Part shown: positions 1 to 7,548 of the stretch, piece by piece
How the letters are laid out: the number at the start of each line of letters is the position of its first letter
Numbering within the stretch: the first letter of the stretch is position 1
NCBI RefSeq assembly: GCF_022898935.1
Contig: NZ_JALIRP010000008.1
Span: 62,001 to 126,000, forward strand
Source of the DNA: Paenibacillus mangrovi
Lineage (GTDB): Bacteria > Bacillota > Bacilli > Paenibacillales > Paenibacillaceae
DNA length: 64,000 nucleotides
Direction of reading: 5' to 3'
Notes under the pieces: generated by a model
Databases searched by the model: none
What the model was told of the DNA's origin: nothing
What the model saw: the letters and a program-made list of their open reading frames with translations, nothing else
Translations under genes and position numbers: made by a program

Positions 1-977
1 GCACTTAAATGTTCAGCAATCTCTTCATTAATATCATTCGACAATGCGTCGCCAAGACGAATAGCTTCTTTATATAAAGACGGCCGAATTTCCGAAAAGT
101 TACCCTTGCAGAGCTCATTCAGCACCGTTGGTCTTCCTGATGTGATGCTTGCCACGATTCTCGAATACACAGCTGTCCAGCTAATGACATTTTCCAGGCA
201 TCCCACATTTCCGCATTCACACCGGATCCCGCTCCGGCTTACGCTCGTATGACCGAATTCACCTGCTCCTCCGCTGTTTCCGCGCAAAACGCTGTCATTG
301 ACAAGAATCCCGGCACCCACACCATCCCCCACGACAATATAGATCAAATCCGGATATTCTCCGCAGCTTCCGAACCTTCGCTCCGCAAGCACAACGGCAT
401 TGGCGTCGTTTTCGATCCATGTAGGCAGTCCATATCGCTGCTCGATCATTTCCTTTAATGGAACATTTTCCAGGCGAAGCTTCGAGTTGTAATAGACGAT
501 GCCTTTTTCCACATTAACCACACCTGGGACTGTAACGGCGATGCCGATACACTGTTCACGCCCCGCACTATCCTGCATAAACAAATCCAGCTCTTCCGTC
601 ATCAGCCGAATGATCTCTACGCCCTTTTGGCCCTTTACCGGTTTAAGGTGCTTTCGTCTGATCCGGGCCTCCAAATTCAGTTCCGCAAGCTCGATTGAAC
701 TGTTCGTGATCGCTATCACGATAATATAATGATTATCGGGTGCAAACTTCAGCAAAATCGGCTTTCTCCCGCCACTGGATTTGCCTGCTCCAAGTTCGGA
801 TACATATCCTTCCTTGATCAATTCCTGAACAGCAGAAGCCACGGTTGAAGGACTGACCCTACATTCTTTAGCAATGCTGATCCTCGAGATTGGGCCGTGA
901 CTCCGGATTTTGTTCAGTATTATTGAACGGTTCAGCTCTTGAACCAGCTTCAAGTCGCCTTTCCTCATCTTTTTCAA
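1..977 (-). CDS. ROK-family transcriptional repressor (NagC/XylR type), C-terminus cut by window edge
   Basis: About 325 codons are present; the 3' end lies beyond base 1. The first ~80 residues form a winged helix-turn-helix (ISIAKECRVSPSTVASAVQEL), followed by a ROK sugar-kinase-like domain with the zinc-binding motif CECGNVGCLE and a GDGVGAGI segment. This is the layout of XylR/NagC-type repressors that sense a sugar or sugar phosphate. The TTG at 977 sits about 7 nt after AAAGGGG and is my preferred start; an in-frame ATG at 968 is the alternative. It is divergent from the sugar ABC importer at 1404, so it probably controls that operon. The ligand cannot be told from sequence. Confidence 0.88.
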   Translation of the reverse strand, partial: MKKMRKGDLKLVQELNRSIILNKIRSHGPISRISIAKECRVSPSTVASAVQELIKEGYVSELGAGKSSGGRKPILLKFAPDNHYIIVIAITNSSIELAELNLEARIRRKHLKPVKGQKGVEIIRLMTEELDLFMQDSAGREQCIGIAVTVPGVVNVEKGIVYYNSKLRLENVPLKEMIEQRYGLPTWIENDANAVVLAERRFGSCGEYPDLIYIVVGDGVGAGILVNDSVLRGNSGGAGEFGHTSVSRSGIRCECGNVGCLENVISWTAVYSRIVASITSGRPTVLNELCKGNFSEIRPSLYKEAIRLGDALSNDINEEIAEHLS

Positions 978-1173
978 CAATGTTCCCCTTTCTTCTTCAA
1001 GTTCCGATCATTATATTCCATCCTATTTCATTAATTCTATAAAATATAGTTCGTCTTATTTACTTCTTCCAGTACTTATTCCAATGAAAAAAATATGTAT
1101 GGCTTATTAGCATCCTTTTTCCCACGCTGTCATAAGCGAATAAAATTTCGAATAAAACATTTTTACTATTTTT

Positions 1174-1187
1174 TGTAATCGCTTACT
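1174..1187. promoter_or_regulatory. cre site (CcpA catabolite repression)
   Basis: TGTAATCGCTTACT matches the Gram-positive cre consensus TGWAANCGNTNWCA at 13 of 14 positions. Its last base is the first base of the -35 hexamer of the importer promoter, so bound CcpA would be expected to block RNA polymerase. The match is read directly; function is inferred. Confidence 0.65.
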
Positions 1188-1215
1188 TGAAAAAAATATA
1201 CAGCAAAGCTATAAT
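1187..1215 (+). promoter_or_regulatory. sigma-A promoter of the sugar ABC importer operon
   Basis: TTGAAA (1187-1192), a 17-bp spacer and a perfect TATAAT (1210-1215) precede the binding-protein gene. The start site would be near 1222, giving a leader of about 180 nt that contains an imperfect palindrome (CTGAA-N6-TTCAG, 1242-1257), a possible operator for the divergent ROK regulator, and an AAAGGAGG at 1324-1331 with no convincing start codon after it. Confidence 0.7.
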
Positions 1216-1403
1216 TTTACGCAACAGATGTCATAGTTTTCCTGAAATGCTATTCAGTGGGTAATTCTATCATTCGATTTACTTTTTTCGATTGTTGGAG
1301 TAACTATGACTAATTGATGCGTGAAAGGAGGTTTTTTTACATAACGGGCAGCGTTTATTGAAGAATAAATCCATATTTAACACAAATTTAGGAGGAAATG
1401 TCG

Positions 1404-2666
1404 ATGAGAAAAAGATGTTCTGTACTCATAACGATTCTGTTCCTGTTTACTACGGTTTTAGCCGGCTGCGGCGGATCTTCTTCCGGGGACTCCGGTGGCA
1501 AGACAGTCCTTAACGTCGCCTTATGGGATGAAAATGTCAAAGACACCCTTACTAAAACCATTCAGCTCTATAACAAGAGCCATCCGGATGTTGAAGTAAA
1601 GGTGACTTATACGCCATGGGGGGACTACTGGACGAAGCTCAAAACAAGCCTCGCCGGCAACAGCGGTCCTGATGTGTTTTGGATGAACGGACCGAACTTC
1701 TACGCTTATGCCTCCAACGGCTGGATCAAAGATCTGCAGCCCCTTATTGACCAAAGCAAGCTCGATACCTCCGTTTACACGGACGCGCTTGTTAACCTCT
1801 ACTCTTACAAGGACCATCTCTATGGCCTCCCGTACTTCCTCGACGCTGTAGGCCTTTACTATAACAAGGAATTATTCGACAAAGCCGGCATCCCCTATCC
1901 GGATAACACCTGGACCTGGAACACCATTGAAGAAAATGCGGCTAAGCTCACGGACAAGAAGAGTGGCGTATACGGATATGCAGCGTTAGTTGACAGCCAG
2001 TCCGGCTATTATGATCTGATTCATCAGGCTGGCGGTTATATCATTTCGGACGACAAAAAATCCTCCGGTTTTGATTCACCAGAAGTCTTGTCTGCATTTA
2101 AGTGGGAGCAAGGTCTAATGGACAAGGGGTTGTCTCCAAGTGCTCAGCAGCAGATGGAAACCAAGCCGCTGCAGCTATTTGGCTCCGGAAAAATAGCCAT
2201 GTTCCCCGCCATCTCCGTCAGTGCCCCCGAGCTTTATAAACTACTTGGCGACAAGCTGGGCGTTGCCCCTCTGCCAGCCGGCAAAAAACAGGCGACGATC
2301 GTCCATGGCCTCAGCTGGGCTATGAACGGCAAAACCAAGCATGAGAAGGAAGCCTGGGACTTGATTCAAGTCCTCTCTGGCAAAGAAGGCGAGCAGCTGC
2401 TTGCAGACTCCGGCTTCAGCATTCCGGCCTACAAAGGTACGGAGGAAGGCTGGCTGAAATCCATTCCTTCCTTGAATCTTCAAGTTTTTGTAGACAGTCT
2501 GAAATTCGCCGTGCCTTATCCGGTATCCGAGAAAACAGCTGAATGGCAGGATGTCGAATCCAAGGAGATTCAGGATGCCTTCCTGGGTAAAAAACCGTTC
2601 GAGGAAGCGCTAAAAACGATAGCGGATAAGATGAATAAGATCCTCGCTACAGAAGGTAAAAACTAG
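1404..2666 (+). CDS. Sugar ABC transporter substrate-binding lipoprotein
   Basis: A 420-residue family 1 extracellular solute-binding protein. It begins with a lipoprotein signal peptide whose lipobox is LAGC with Cys22, so it is anchored on the outer face of the membrane. The mature part has features of carbohydrate-binding proteins (NVALWDEN start, WMNGPNFYAYASNGWIKDL, YGLPYFLDAVGLYYNKELF). ATG 1404 is preferred to ATG 1398 because GGAGGA at 1391-1396 then has a 7-nt spacing. It is the first gene of an operon with two permeases and no ATPase, so a shared MsmX/UgpC-type ATPase encoded elsewhere is expected. The sugar is unknown. Confidence 0.9.
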   Translation: MRKRCSVLITILFLFTTVLAGCGGSSSGDSGGKTVLNVALWDENVKDTLTKTIQLYNKSHPDVEVKVTYTPWGDYWTKLKTSLAGNSGPDVFWMNGPNFYAYASNGWIKDLQPLIDQSKLDTSVYTDALVNLYSYKDHLYGLPYFLDAVGLYYNKELFDKAGIPYPDNTWTWNTIEENAAKLTDKKSGVYGYAALVDSQSGYYDLIHQAGGYIISDDKKSSGFDSPEVLSAFKWEQGLMDKGLSPSAQQQMETKPLQLFGSGKIAMFPAISVSAPELYKLLGDKLGVAPLPAGKKQATIVHGLSWAMNGKTKHEKEAWDLIQVLSGKEGEQLLADSGFSIPAYKGTEEGWLKSIPSLNLQVFVDSLKFAVPYPVSEKTAEWQDVESKEIQDAFLGKKPFEEALKTIADKMNKILATEGKN

Positions 2667-2695
2667 TCTTCTCATTAAACTTTGTCCTTAAGAAA

Positions 2696-2738
2696 AACGT
2701 CTATCGACGTACTCACACAGAAGACAGACCGCTTTTAG
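2696..2738. repeat. Dispersed 43-bp intergenic repeat, copy 1
   Basis: This 43-bp stretch matches 54878-54920 at 40 of 43 positions, in the same orientation. It starts AACGTCTATCGACGT, which contains a small inverted repeat (ACGTC-TATC-GACGT), and continues ACAGAAGACAGACCGC. Both copies lie just 3' of a transporter gene. Here the repeat lies within a segment bounded by CTTAAGAAAAACG (2687-2699) and CTTAAGAAAACG (2802-2813). Confidence 0.75.
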
Positions 2739-2755
2739 CAGAAGTTTTTCTTGCG

Positions 2756-2801
2756 ATTATAGAATTGTTCAGCTTCGCTGAAAACATATAAATTCTATAA
2801 T
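2756..2801. other. Nested inverted repeat in the binding-protein/permease gap
   Basis: ATTATAGAATT (2756-2766) pairs perfectly with AATTCTATAAT (2791-2801), and inside it TTCAGC-TTC-GCTGAA (2768-2782) forms a second hairpin. There is no T-run. It may stabilise the binding-protein end of the mRNA or be part of a small mobile repeat. Confidence 0.5.
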
Positions 2802-2811
2802 CTTAAGAAAA

Positions 2812-2839
2812 CGGTTAGCCCCTTGCAGAGGGCTAACCG
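2812..2839 (+). terminator. Intercistronic hairpin (attenuator or mRNA stabiliser)
   Basis: CGGTTAGCCC (2812-2821) and GGGCTAACCG (2830-2839) form a perfect 10-bp stem with an 8-nt loop and no T-tract, 27 nt before the permease start. Hairpins here commonly let binding-protein mRNA outnumber permease mRNA; that role is inferred. Confidence 0.55.
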
Positions 2840-2866
2840 ATCAGAAATGAAAGGAAGGTGCTGCCC

Positions 2867-3814
2867 ATGAATCTCTCAGCGGCTTCAGCGAAGCATCAGT
2901 CCAATCTGCCAGCACAGAAAAAAAATAAAACCTCAAAGCTAGCGATTCGCGAGGCAGCTTGGGGTTACCTATTCATTTTGCCAGTGGTGCTGGGACTTGC
3001 CGTATTTTATATGGCTCCCTCCGCCGCATCATTGTTTCTATCCTTTACGACCTGGGACGGCATGTCTACGCCTGTGTTTAACGGACTTGATAATTTTGCA
3101 CAGCTTGCGGCAGACGAGAAGTTCACCCGCTCCCTGCTGAACACGCTGCTATATACCGTAGCCACCGTGCCGCTCTCCATTGCCTTTGCCGTCATTCTCG
3201 CCGTTCTGCTCAATCAGAAAATCAAGGGCATGATTGTTTACCGCACTCTTTATTTCATTCCCGTCATCACAATGCCCATTGCCGTCGGCATGGTCTGGAA
3301 ATGGCTGTACAACTCGGAATTCGGTCTGATCAACTTTGTGCTTGGCAGTCTGCATCTTCCGCAGCCGAATTGGCTGTTCGATGAAAAGTTCGCCCTGTTC
3401 TCGATCGTAATCGTCAGCGTATGGACCAGTATCGGATACAATGCCGTCATCCTGCTCTCTGGTCTTCAGGGCATTTCAACGAGTTACTATGAAGCGGCCT
3501 CACTAGATGGAGCCGGGACGCTGTACCGTTTCTTCCGGATTACACTCCCTCTCCTTACACCCAGCCTGTTTTTCGTCCTGGTGATGTCGTTCATCAATTC
3601 CTTCCAGGTATTTGACTTAGTCTTTATCATGATGGGCCAGCAGACCTCGCTGCTTGATTCAACCCGGACGGTGGTATACAGCATCTGGGAGGATGGCTTT
3701 AAATATTTCAACATGGGCTATGCATCAGCCGAGGCCTTTATCCTGTTCATCATCATACTCCTGATCACGGCGTTTCAGATGTATTTCCAGAAGCGTTGGG
3801 TTCATTACCAATAA
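2867..3814 (+). CDS. Sugar ABC transporter permease (MalF/UgpA type)
   Basis: A 315-residue inner-membrane permease of the binding-protein-dependent class. After a short charged N-terminus there are six or so hydrophobic segments. The cytoplasmic EAA loop at about residues 207-230 (YYEAASLDGAGTLYRFFRIT) is the contact for the ATPase. ATG 2867 is chosen because AAAGGAAGG lies 8 nt upstream; a GTG at 2858 overlaps that site. It is followed after 18 nt by the second permease. The pair forms the channel for the sugar bound by the 1404-2666 protein. Confidence 0.9.
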   Translation: MNLSAASAKHQSNLPAQKKNKTSKLAIREAAWGYLFILPVVLGLAVFYMAPSAASLFLSFTTWDGMSTPVFNGLDNFAQLAADEKFTRSLLNTLLYTVATVPLSIAFAVILAVLLNQKIKGMIVYRTLYFIPVITMPIAVGMVWKWLYNSEFGLINFVLGSLHLPQPNWLFDEKFALFSIVIVSVWTSIGYNAVILLSGLQGISTSYYEAASLDGAGTLYRFFRITLPLLTPSLFFVLVMSFINSFQVFDLVFIMMGQQTSLLDSTRTVVYSIWEDGFKYFNMGYASAEAFILFIIILLITAFQMYFQKRWVHYQ

Positions 3815-3832
3815 CGAAGGAGGGACACATCG

Positions 3833-4666
3833 ATGACAAGCTCTACGTCTTACAGATCCCGCCGGATCGTCGTCCATGTTCTGTTGATCGCAGGGGCTGT
3901 GCTCATGATCATGCCGTTTCTATGGATGCTGTCCACATCCTTTAAGTCGTTCGCCGATTCCATGAAGGTGCCTCCCACCCTGTTCCCAGCTGAGTGGCAT
4001 TTCGAAAATTACTCTAAGGTGCTAAGCACCATTGATTTCGGACGTTATTATGTAAATACAATTATCGTTACGATTGGAAGAACAGTCGGACAGCTGCTGC
4101 TCTGCTCACTCGCAGCCTACTCTTTTGCCTCTCTGAAGTTTCCGGGTAAAAACCTCATCTTTCTGGCGATGCTGGCCGTGCTTATGGTTCCTTCCCAGGT
4201 GGTTATGATCCCGAGTTTCGTCATTATGCGCGAGTTGAATTGGCTGGACACGTTTTATGTGCTGATCATTCCTGGCATTTTCAGTGCCTTCGGCACCTTC
4301 CTGCTGCGCCAATTTTTCATGACCCTGCCCAAAGATTTAGAGGAGGCGGCCAAAATTGACGGCTGTAGCTACTTCCGTATCTACTGGAATATCTATCTGC
4401 CACTGTCCAAATCGGCTCTCGTATCTCTAGCGATCTTCACCATCCTGGCCTCCTGGAACGAGCTGCTGTGGCCGCTGATCATGACCAGCTCTGAGGATAT
4501 GCGTGTGCTCTCTATTGGCATTTCCACCTTCCAGGGCCAGCATTCGACAGATTATCCTCTGCTTATGGCCGGGGCTGTTATGGCCACGCTGCCGATCATT
4601 ATCTTGTTCATCTTCCTACAGCGCTACTTTATTGAAGGGATTGCCATGAACGGGATCAAAGGTTAA
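3833..4666 (+). CDS. Sugar ABC transporter permease (MalG/AraQ type)
   Basis: A 277-residue membrane protein with six predicted hydrophobic helices and an EAA loop near residues 169-190 (EEAAKIDGCSYFRIYWNIYL). It ends IAMNGIKG, the C-terminal pattern usual for MalG-like permeases. AAGGAGGG precedes ATG 3833 at good spacing. It is the last gene of the importer operon; a terminator follows 20 nt after the stop. There is no glycosidase gene beside it, so the sugar is not indicated by context. Confidence 0.9.
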   Translation: MTSSTSYRSRRIVVHVLLIAGAVLMIMPFLWMLSTSFKSFADSMKVPPTLFPAEWHFENYSKVLSTIDFGRYYVNTIIVTIGRTVGQLLLCSLAAYSFASLKFPGKNLIFLAMLAVLMVPSQVVMIPSFVIMRELNWLDTFYVLIIPGIFSAFGTFLLRQFFMTLPKDLEEAAKIDGCSYFRIYWNIYLPLSKSALVSLAIFTILASWNELLWPLIMTSSEDMRVLSIGISTFQGQHSTDYPLLMAGAVMATLPIIILFIFLQRYFIEGIAMNGIKG

Positions 4667-4685
4667 CTTCATCACAGAACAAAAA

Positions 4686-4722
4686 AACCTTCCTACCTTA
4701 AGGGTAAGAAGGTTCTTTTTGA
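4686..4722. terminator. Bidirectional terminator between importer and pst operons
   Basis: AACCTTC and GAAGGTT arms with a TACC/GGTA inner pair, A-rich on the left and CTTTTTGATTTTT on the right. It sits between two convergent operons and can serve both. Its position directly after pstA shows that no pstB follows. Confidence 0.8.
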
Positions 4723-4738
4723 TTTTTCTTTCTAGAGA

Positions 4739-5620
4739 CTACTTCTTCAACTTGCGGTTATTGAACCACAGCGGAATCCGGAACAGCAAATTCATAAGAA
4801 GAACGATGATAACCAGAACGGCCGCCGATCTGTCGGCGATCTGAGCAGCGTCCTCAACGATGGCCTCCGACTGTACATACCAGAGATGGACGGCTAGCGT
4901 TTCGCCCGGCGAAAACAAATTGAAGTCCCACATCTCGCCCGAGGTGCTGAGTCCCGCAGTCAGCAAAATGACGGCCGATTCGCCAAATGCGCGGCCAGCC
5001 ACAAGGCAGATGCCCGTGATAATGCCCTGCAGTGCCATCGGCAGCACAACCGTGCGAATGCATTGGAATTTGGTCATGCCGAGCGCGTATGAAGCATTTT
5101 TCACATCATTAGGTACGGCACGCACTGCTTCCTCCGTCACCCGTGCCAGCATCGGCAGGTTCAGGAAGGCCAAGCTGACCGCGCCGCCCAGAATCGTCAA
5201 ACCAATTTGAAAATATTCCGCAAAGATGGCGAGACCCAGCATCCCGAACACAATGGACGGTACGGAAGAGAGGCTTTCCACGCAAATGCGCAGCACTTCG
5301 GTCAATTTGTTTTCTGGTGCATATTCGGCCATATAAATTCCCGCACCCACACCGATCGGAATCGAAATCACCAGTGACAGGAACAGAATATAGAAGGAGT
5401 TGAAAAGAACCGGGCCAATCCCGCCGCCTGCGTCCATATCTTCCGGAAGCTTCAATAAGAAGTCCAGCGTCAGGCCGGGAAGACCTTTGCTGAGAATCGT
5501 GAACAGAAGCCAGAGAATCAGGAGCAGCACCAGCGCCCCCAGTCCATAAAAAGTACCCGTTGCCAGCTTGTTATAGACAAGCGATCTTTGCATTTTGCGG
5601 CTGCGCGTTGTTTCCATCAT
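4739..5620 (-). CDS. pstA: Phosphate ABC transporter permease PstA
   Basis: A 293-residue inner-membrane protein. It contains the hydrophobic helices and central cytoplasmic loop of PstA (SIPIGVGAGIYMAEYAP, SLSSVPSIVFGMLGLAIF, EEAVRAVPNDVKNASYALGMTKFQ). Its ATG overlaps the end of pstC (ATGATGA), which suggests translational coupling. The gene is followed only by a terminator and a convergent operon, so the ATPase PstB must come from elsewhere or another ATPase must serve. Assignment to PstA rests on sequence pattern and on its place after pstC. Confidence 0.93.
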   Translation of the reverse strand: MMETTRSRKMQRSLVYNKLATGTFYGLGALVLLLILWLLFTILSKGLPGLTLDFLLKLPEDMDAGGGIGPVLFNSFYILFLSLVISIPIGVGAGIYMAEYAPENKLTEVLRICVESLSSVPSIVFGMLGLAIFAEYFQIGLTILGGAVSLAFLNLPMLARVTEEAVRAVPNDVKNASYALGMTKFQCIRTVVLPMALQGIITGICLVAGRAFGESAVILLTAGLSTSGEMWDFNLFSPGETLAVHLWYVQSEAIVEDAAQIADRSAAVLVIIVLLMNLLFRIPLWFNNRKLKK

Positions 5621-6567
5621 GCCTTGTCACTTCCCTTCCGGCCGAGATAGCGGATAAACAGAATGAGTATAAAAGAAATGACAAGCAGCAGAAAAGCCAT
5701 CATATGAAGTGCATAGTTCCACGTCGAATCAAATTCCACGTTGGATATTTGCATGACGATATTACTCGTCAGCACGGAGGCCGGAGTGAACAGCGTCGTT
5801 GCCAACTGTGCCGTATTCCCGATGACCATGACGACCGCCATCGTTTCACCAATCGCCCGGGTCATACCCATAATAATGGCTGTAATAATCCCTCTGCCCG
5901 CCGCCGGAATAACGACTCTCATCATCACCTGAAGGCGTGTCGAACCCAGCGCATATGCCGCTTCACGGTATTTTTTCGGCACCATGGAGATCGCTTCGTC
6001 ACTGATTCGGCAAATGGTCGGCAGCACCATCAGCGCCAGCACCAAAGCGGCTGCCAGCAACCCGTCACCCAAATTCTCTCCGCTCAGTCTGCGCAGGAAA
6101 GGAATCAATACGGTCAGGCCGAGATATCCATAGACGATGGACGGGATGCCGACCAGAAGATCCAGGACTGGACGCATCATGTTCTTAATCCATTTCGGAG
6201 CAATCTCGGCGATCAGCACGGCCAGACCTACGGCTACCGGCACCGCCATAACCAATGTTAAGGCTGTAAGGGATAGCGTATTGATGATAATCCCCGCCGC
6301 TCCATAATGATCCTCCTCCGGCGTCCAGTTAAAGGAAAGGAAAAAGTCAGCAAAGGAGATATGGGCGAAGGTCAGCATCGCTGTTTTGCCAATAAAAAAG
6401 ATGACCAGCCCGAGGACAAAACAGAGGGCCAAAATACTGAACAAAAAATAATACTTAATCAGCCGGTTTGCCATCCGGGCACGCACATATCGACTGAACC
6501 GTTCTTTAGGCGGCTTCATGGGTAAAACAGAATCTTCGGGCACATATTGCTGTGTGGACGTGCTCAC
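5617..6567 (-). CDS. pstC: Phosphate ABC transporter permease PstC
   Basis: A 316-residue membrane permease with the PstC pattern: a first helix after about 35 residues, LLVGIPSIVYGYLGLTVL in the middle, and the EAA-like loop (SDEAISMVPKKYREAAYALG). The start is GTG at 6567, placed 8 nt after GGAGG. The gap to pstS holds a stem-loop (6590-6617), probably to set the ratio of binding protein to channel. It pairs with PstA to form the phosphate channel. Confidence 0.93.
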   Translation of the reverse strand: MSTSTQQYVPEDSVLPMKPPKERFSRYVRARMANRLIKYYFLFSILALCFVLGLVIFFIGKTAMLTFAHISFADFFLSFNWTPEEDHYGAAGIIINTLSLTALTLVMAVPVAVGLAVLIAEIAPKWIKNMMRPVLDLLVGIPSIVYGYLGLTVLIPFLRRLSGENLGDGLLAAALVLALMVLPTICRISDEAISMVPKKYREAAYALGSTRLQVMMRVVIPAAGRGIITAIIMGMTRAIGETMAVVMVIGNTAQLATTLFTPASVLTSNIVMQISNVEFDSTWNYALHMMAFLLLVISFILILFIRYLGRKGSDKA

Positions 6568-6589
6568 TCTCGTTTCCTCCTATAAAGCA

Positions 6590-6617
6590 GCCAGCCCCTT
6601 ATCCGTTCAGGGCTGGC
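6590..6617 (-). terminator. pstS-pstC intercistronic hairpin
   Basis: GCCAGCCC (6590-6597) pairs with GGGCTGGC (6610-6617), an 8-bp GC-rich stem without a T-run, between pstS and pstC. It likely protects or attenuates the pstS transcript, as the similar hairpin at 2812-2839 may do. Confidence 0.55.
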
Positions 6618-6663
6618 CGTAGATTACATCTTCAAAGCTTAGAGCAGGTCACTGCTCATGTCA

Positions 6664-7518
6664 TTAGTGCATTACAGAGATCGGAATAAATTTCAGCTTT
6701 TTCAGGGAGCCTTGTTGGAACTTTGAACTTTGTACATAATCGATGAAGGCTTTTGTTGCACCTGTAGGCTGTCCTTTTGTCATGTAGTAGCCGTATGCCC
6801 AAATTTTATAAGTACCGTTGATTACGTTCTCGGTTGTCGGAGCCACACCGTTGTAACTGAGGGCTTTTACATCACTGTTCACGTATACCAGATCGATATA
6901 ACCGATTGAATTTGGAGTCGTCGCTACAGCCGTTTTCATGTCGCCGCTGGAGCCAACTTCCTTGTAGTTTTTGTCCTTTTTCACGATATCGCCTCCACCA
7001 AGCGCTTTTGCCTGGTAGTTAACGCGTGTACCGGAGCCGAATGCACGGGTGATAACCACGATGTCTGCATTGTCGCCGCCAACTTCTTTCCAGTTGGTTA
7101 TTTTGCCGGAATAAATGCCTTTCAACTGTTCAGTTGTCAGGTTGTTAACCTTGACATTTTTATTGGTAACCGTTGCAAAAGGAATGACTGCAACCTTGTT
7201 TGCCACCTGTCCGTCAAATGCTTTAAAGCCAGGAACATCCATGCTTGCATCCCAGTCGCATGCACCGATGTCGGCGATGCCTTTTTTCACGGCCTGTGGA
7301 CCGGTTACGGAGCCTTTGCCGGAAGCTGCAATTTTAACTTTAGGGTTCATCTTTTGGAATTCCTTAGCAGCCTGAAGTGTCAGGGGAAGCAGCGCCGTGG
7401 AACCGTTGATTGTAATTTTTCCGGAAAGACTGGATGCTGCCGATGCGGAACCTACAAGAGTAGTTACAGCTACCAGGGAAGCAGCAGCCAGCAGGGATAC
7501 TTTTTTAAATATTTTCAT
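6664..7518 (-). CDS. pstS: Phosphate-binding protein PstS, secreted without a lipobox
   Basis: A 284-residue periplasmic-type binding protein. INGSTALLPL near the N-terminus, ASGKGSVTGPQAV, and TRAFGSGTR are the phosphate-contact segments of PstS, and the end (KFIPISVMH) is the family's usual C-terminus, so it is complete. The signal peptide ends GSASA-ASS and looks like a type I signal, with no cysteine to lipidate; PstS of Gram-positive bacteria is usually a lipoprotein. GAGGAGAT precedes the ATG. It begins 30 bp after the propeller gene and is followed by pstC, so the four genes probably form one operon. Confidence 0.92.
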   Translation of the reverse strand: MKIFKKVSLLAAASLVAVTTLVGSASAASSLSGKITINGSTALLPLTLQAAKEFQKMNPKVKIAASGKGSVTGPQAVKKGIADIGACDWDASMDVPGFKAFDGQVANKVAVIPFATVTNKNVKVNNLTTEQLKGIYSGKITNWKEVGGDNADIVVITRAFGSGTRVNYQAKALGGGDIVKKDKNYKEVGSSGDMKTAVATTPNSIGYIDLVYVNSDVKALSYNGVAPTTENVINGTYKIWAYGYYMTKGQPTGATKAFIDYVQSSKFQQGSLKKLKFIPISVMH

Positions 7519-7548
7519 GTGAATAATCTCCTCTCGATTTGGAACAAA

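Noticed and set aside
1242..1257. Operator for the ROK regulator (CTGAA-N6-TTCAG)
   Set aside because: Only 5-bp arms and a single copy; too weak to list as a feature on its own.
1324..1380. AAAGGAGG in the leader of the first importer, as if before a leader peptide
   Set aside because: No ATG, GTG or TTG at proper spacing opens a frame of useful length.
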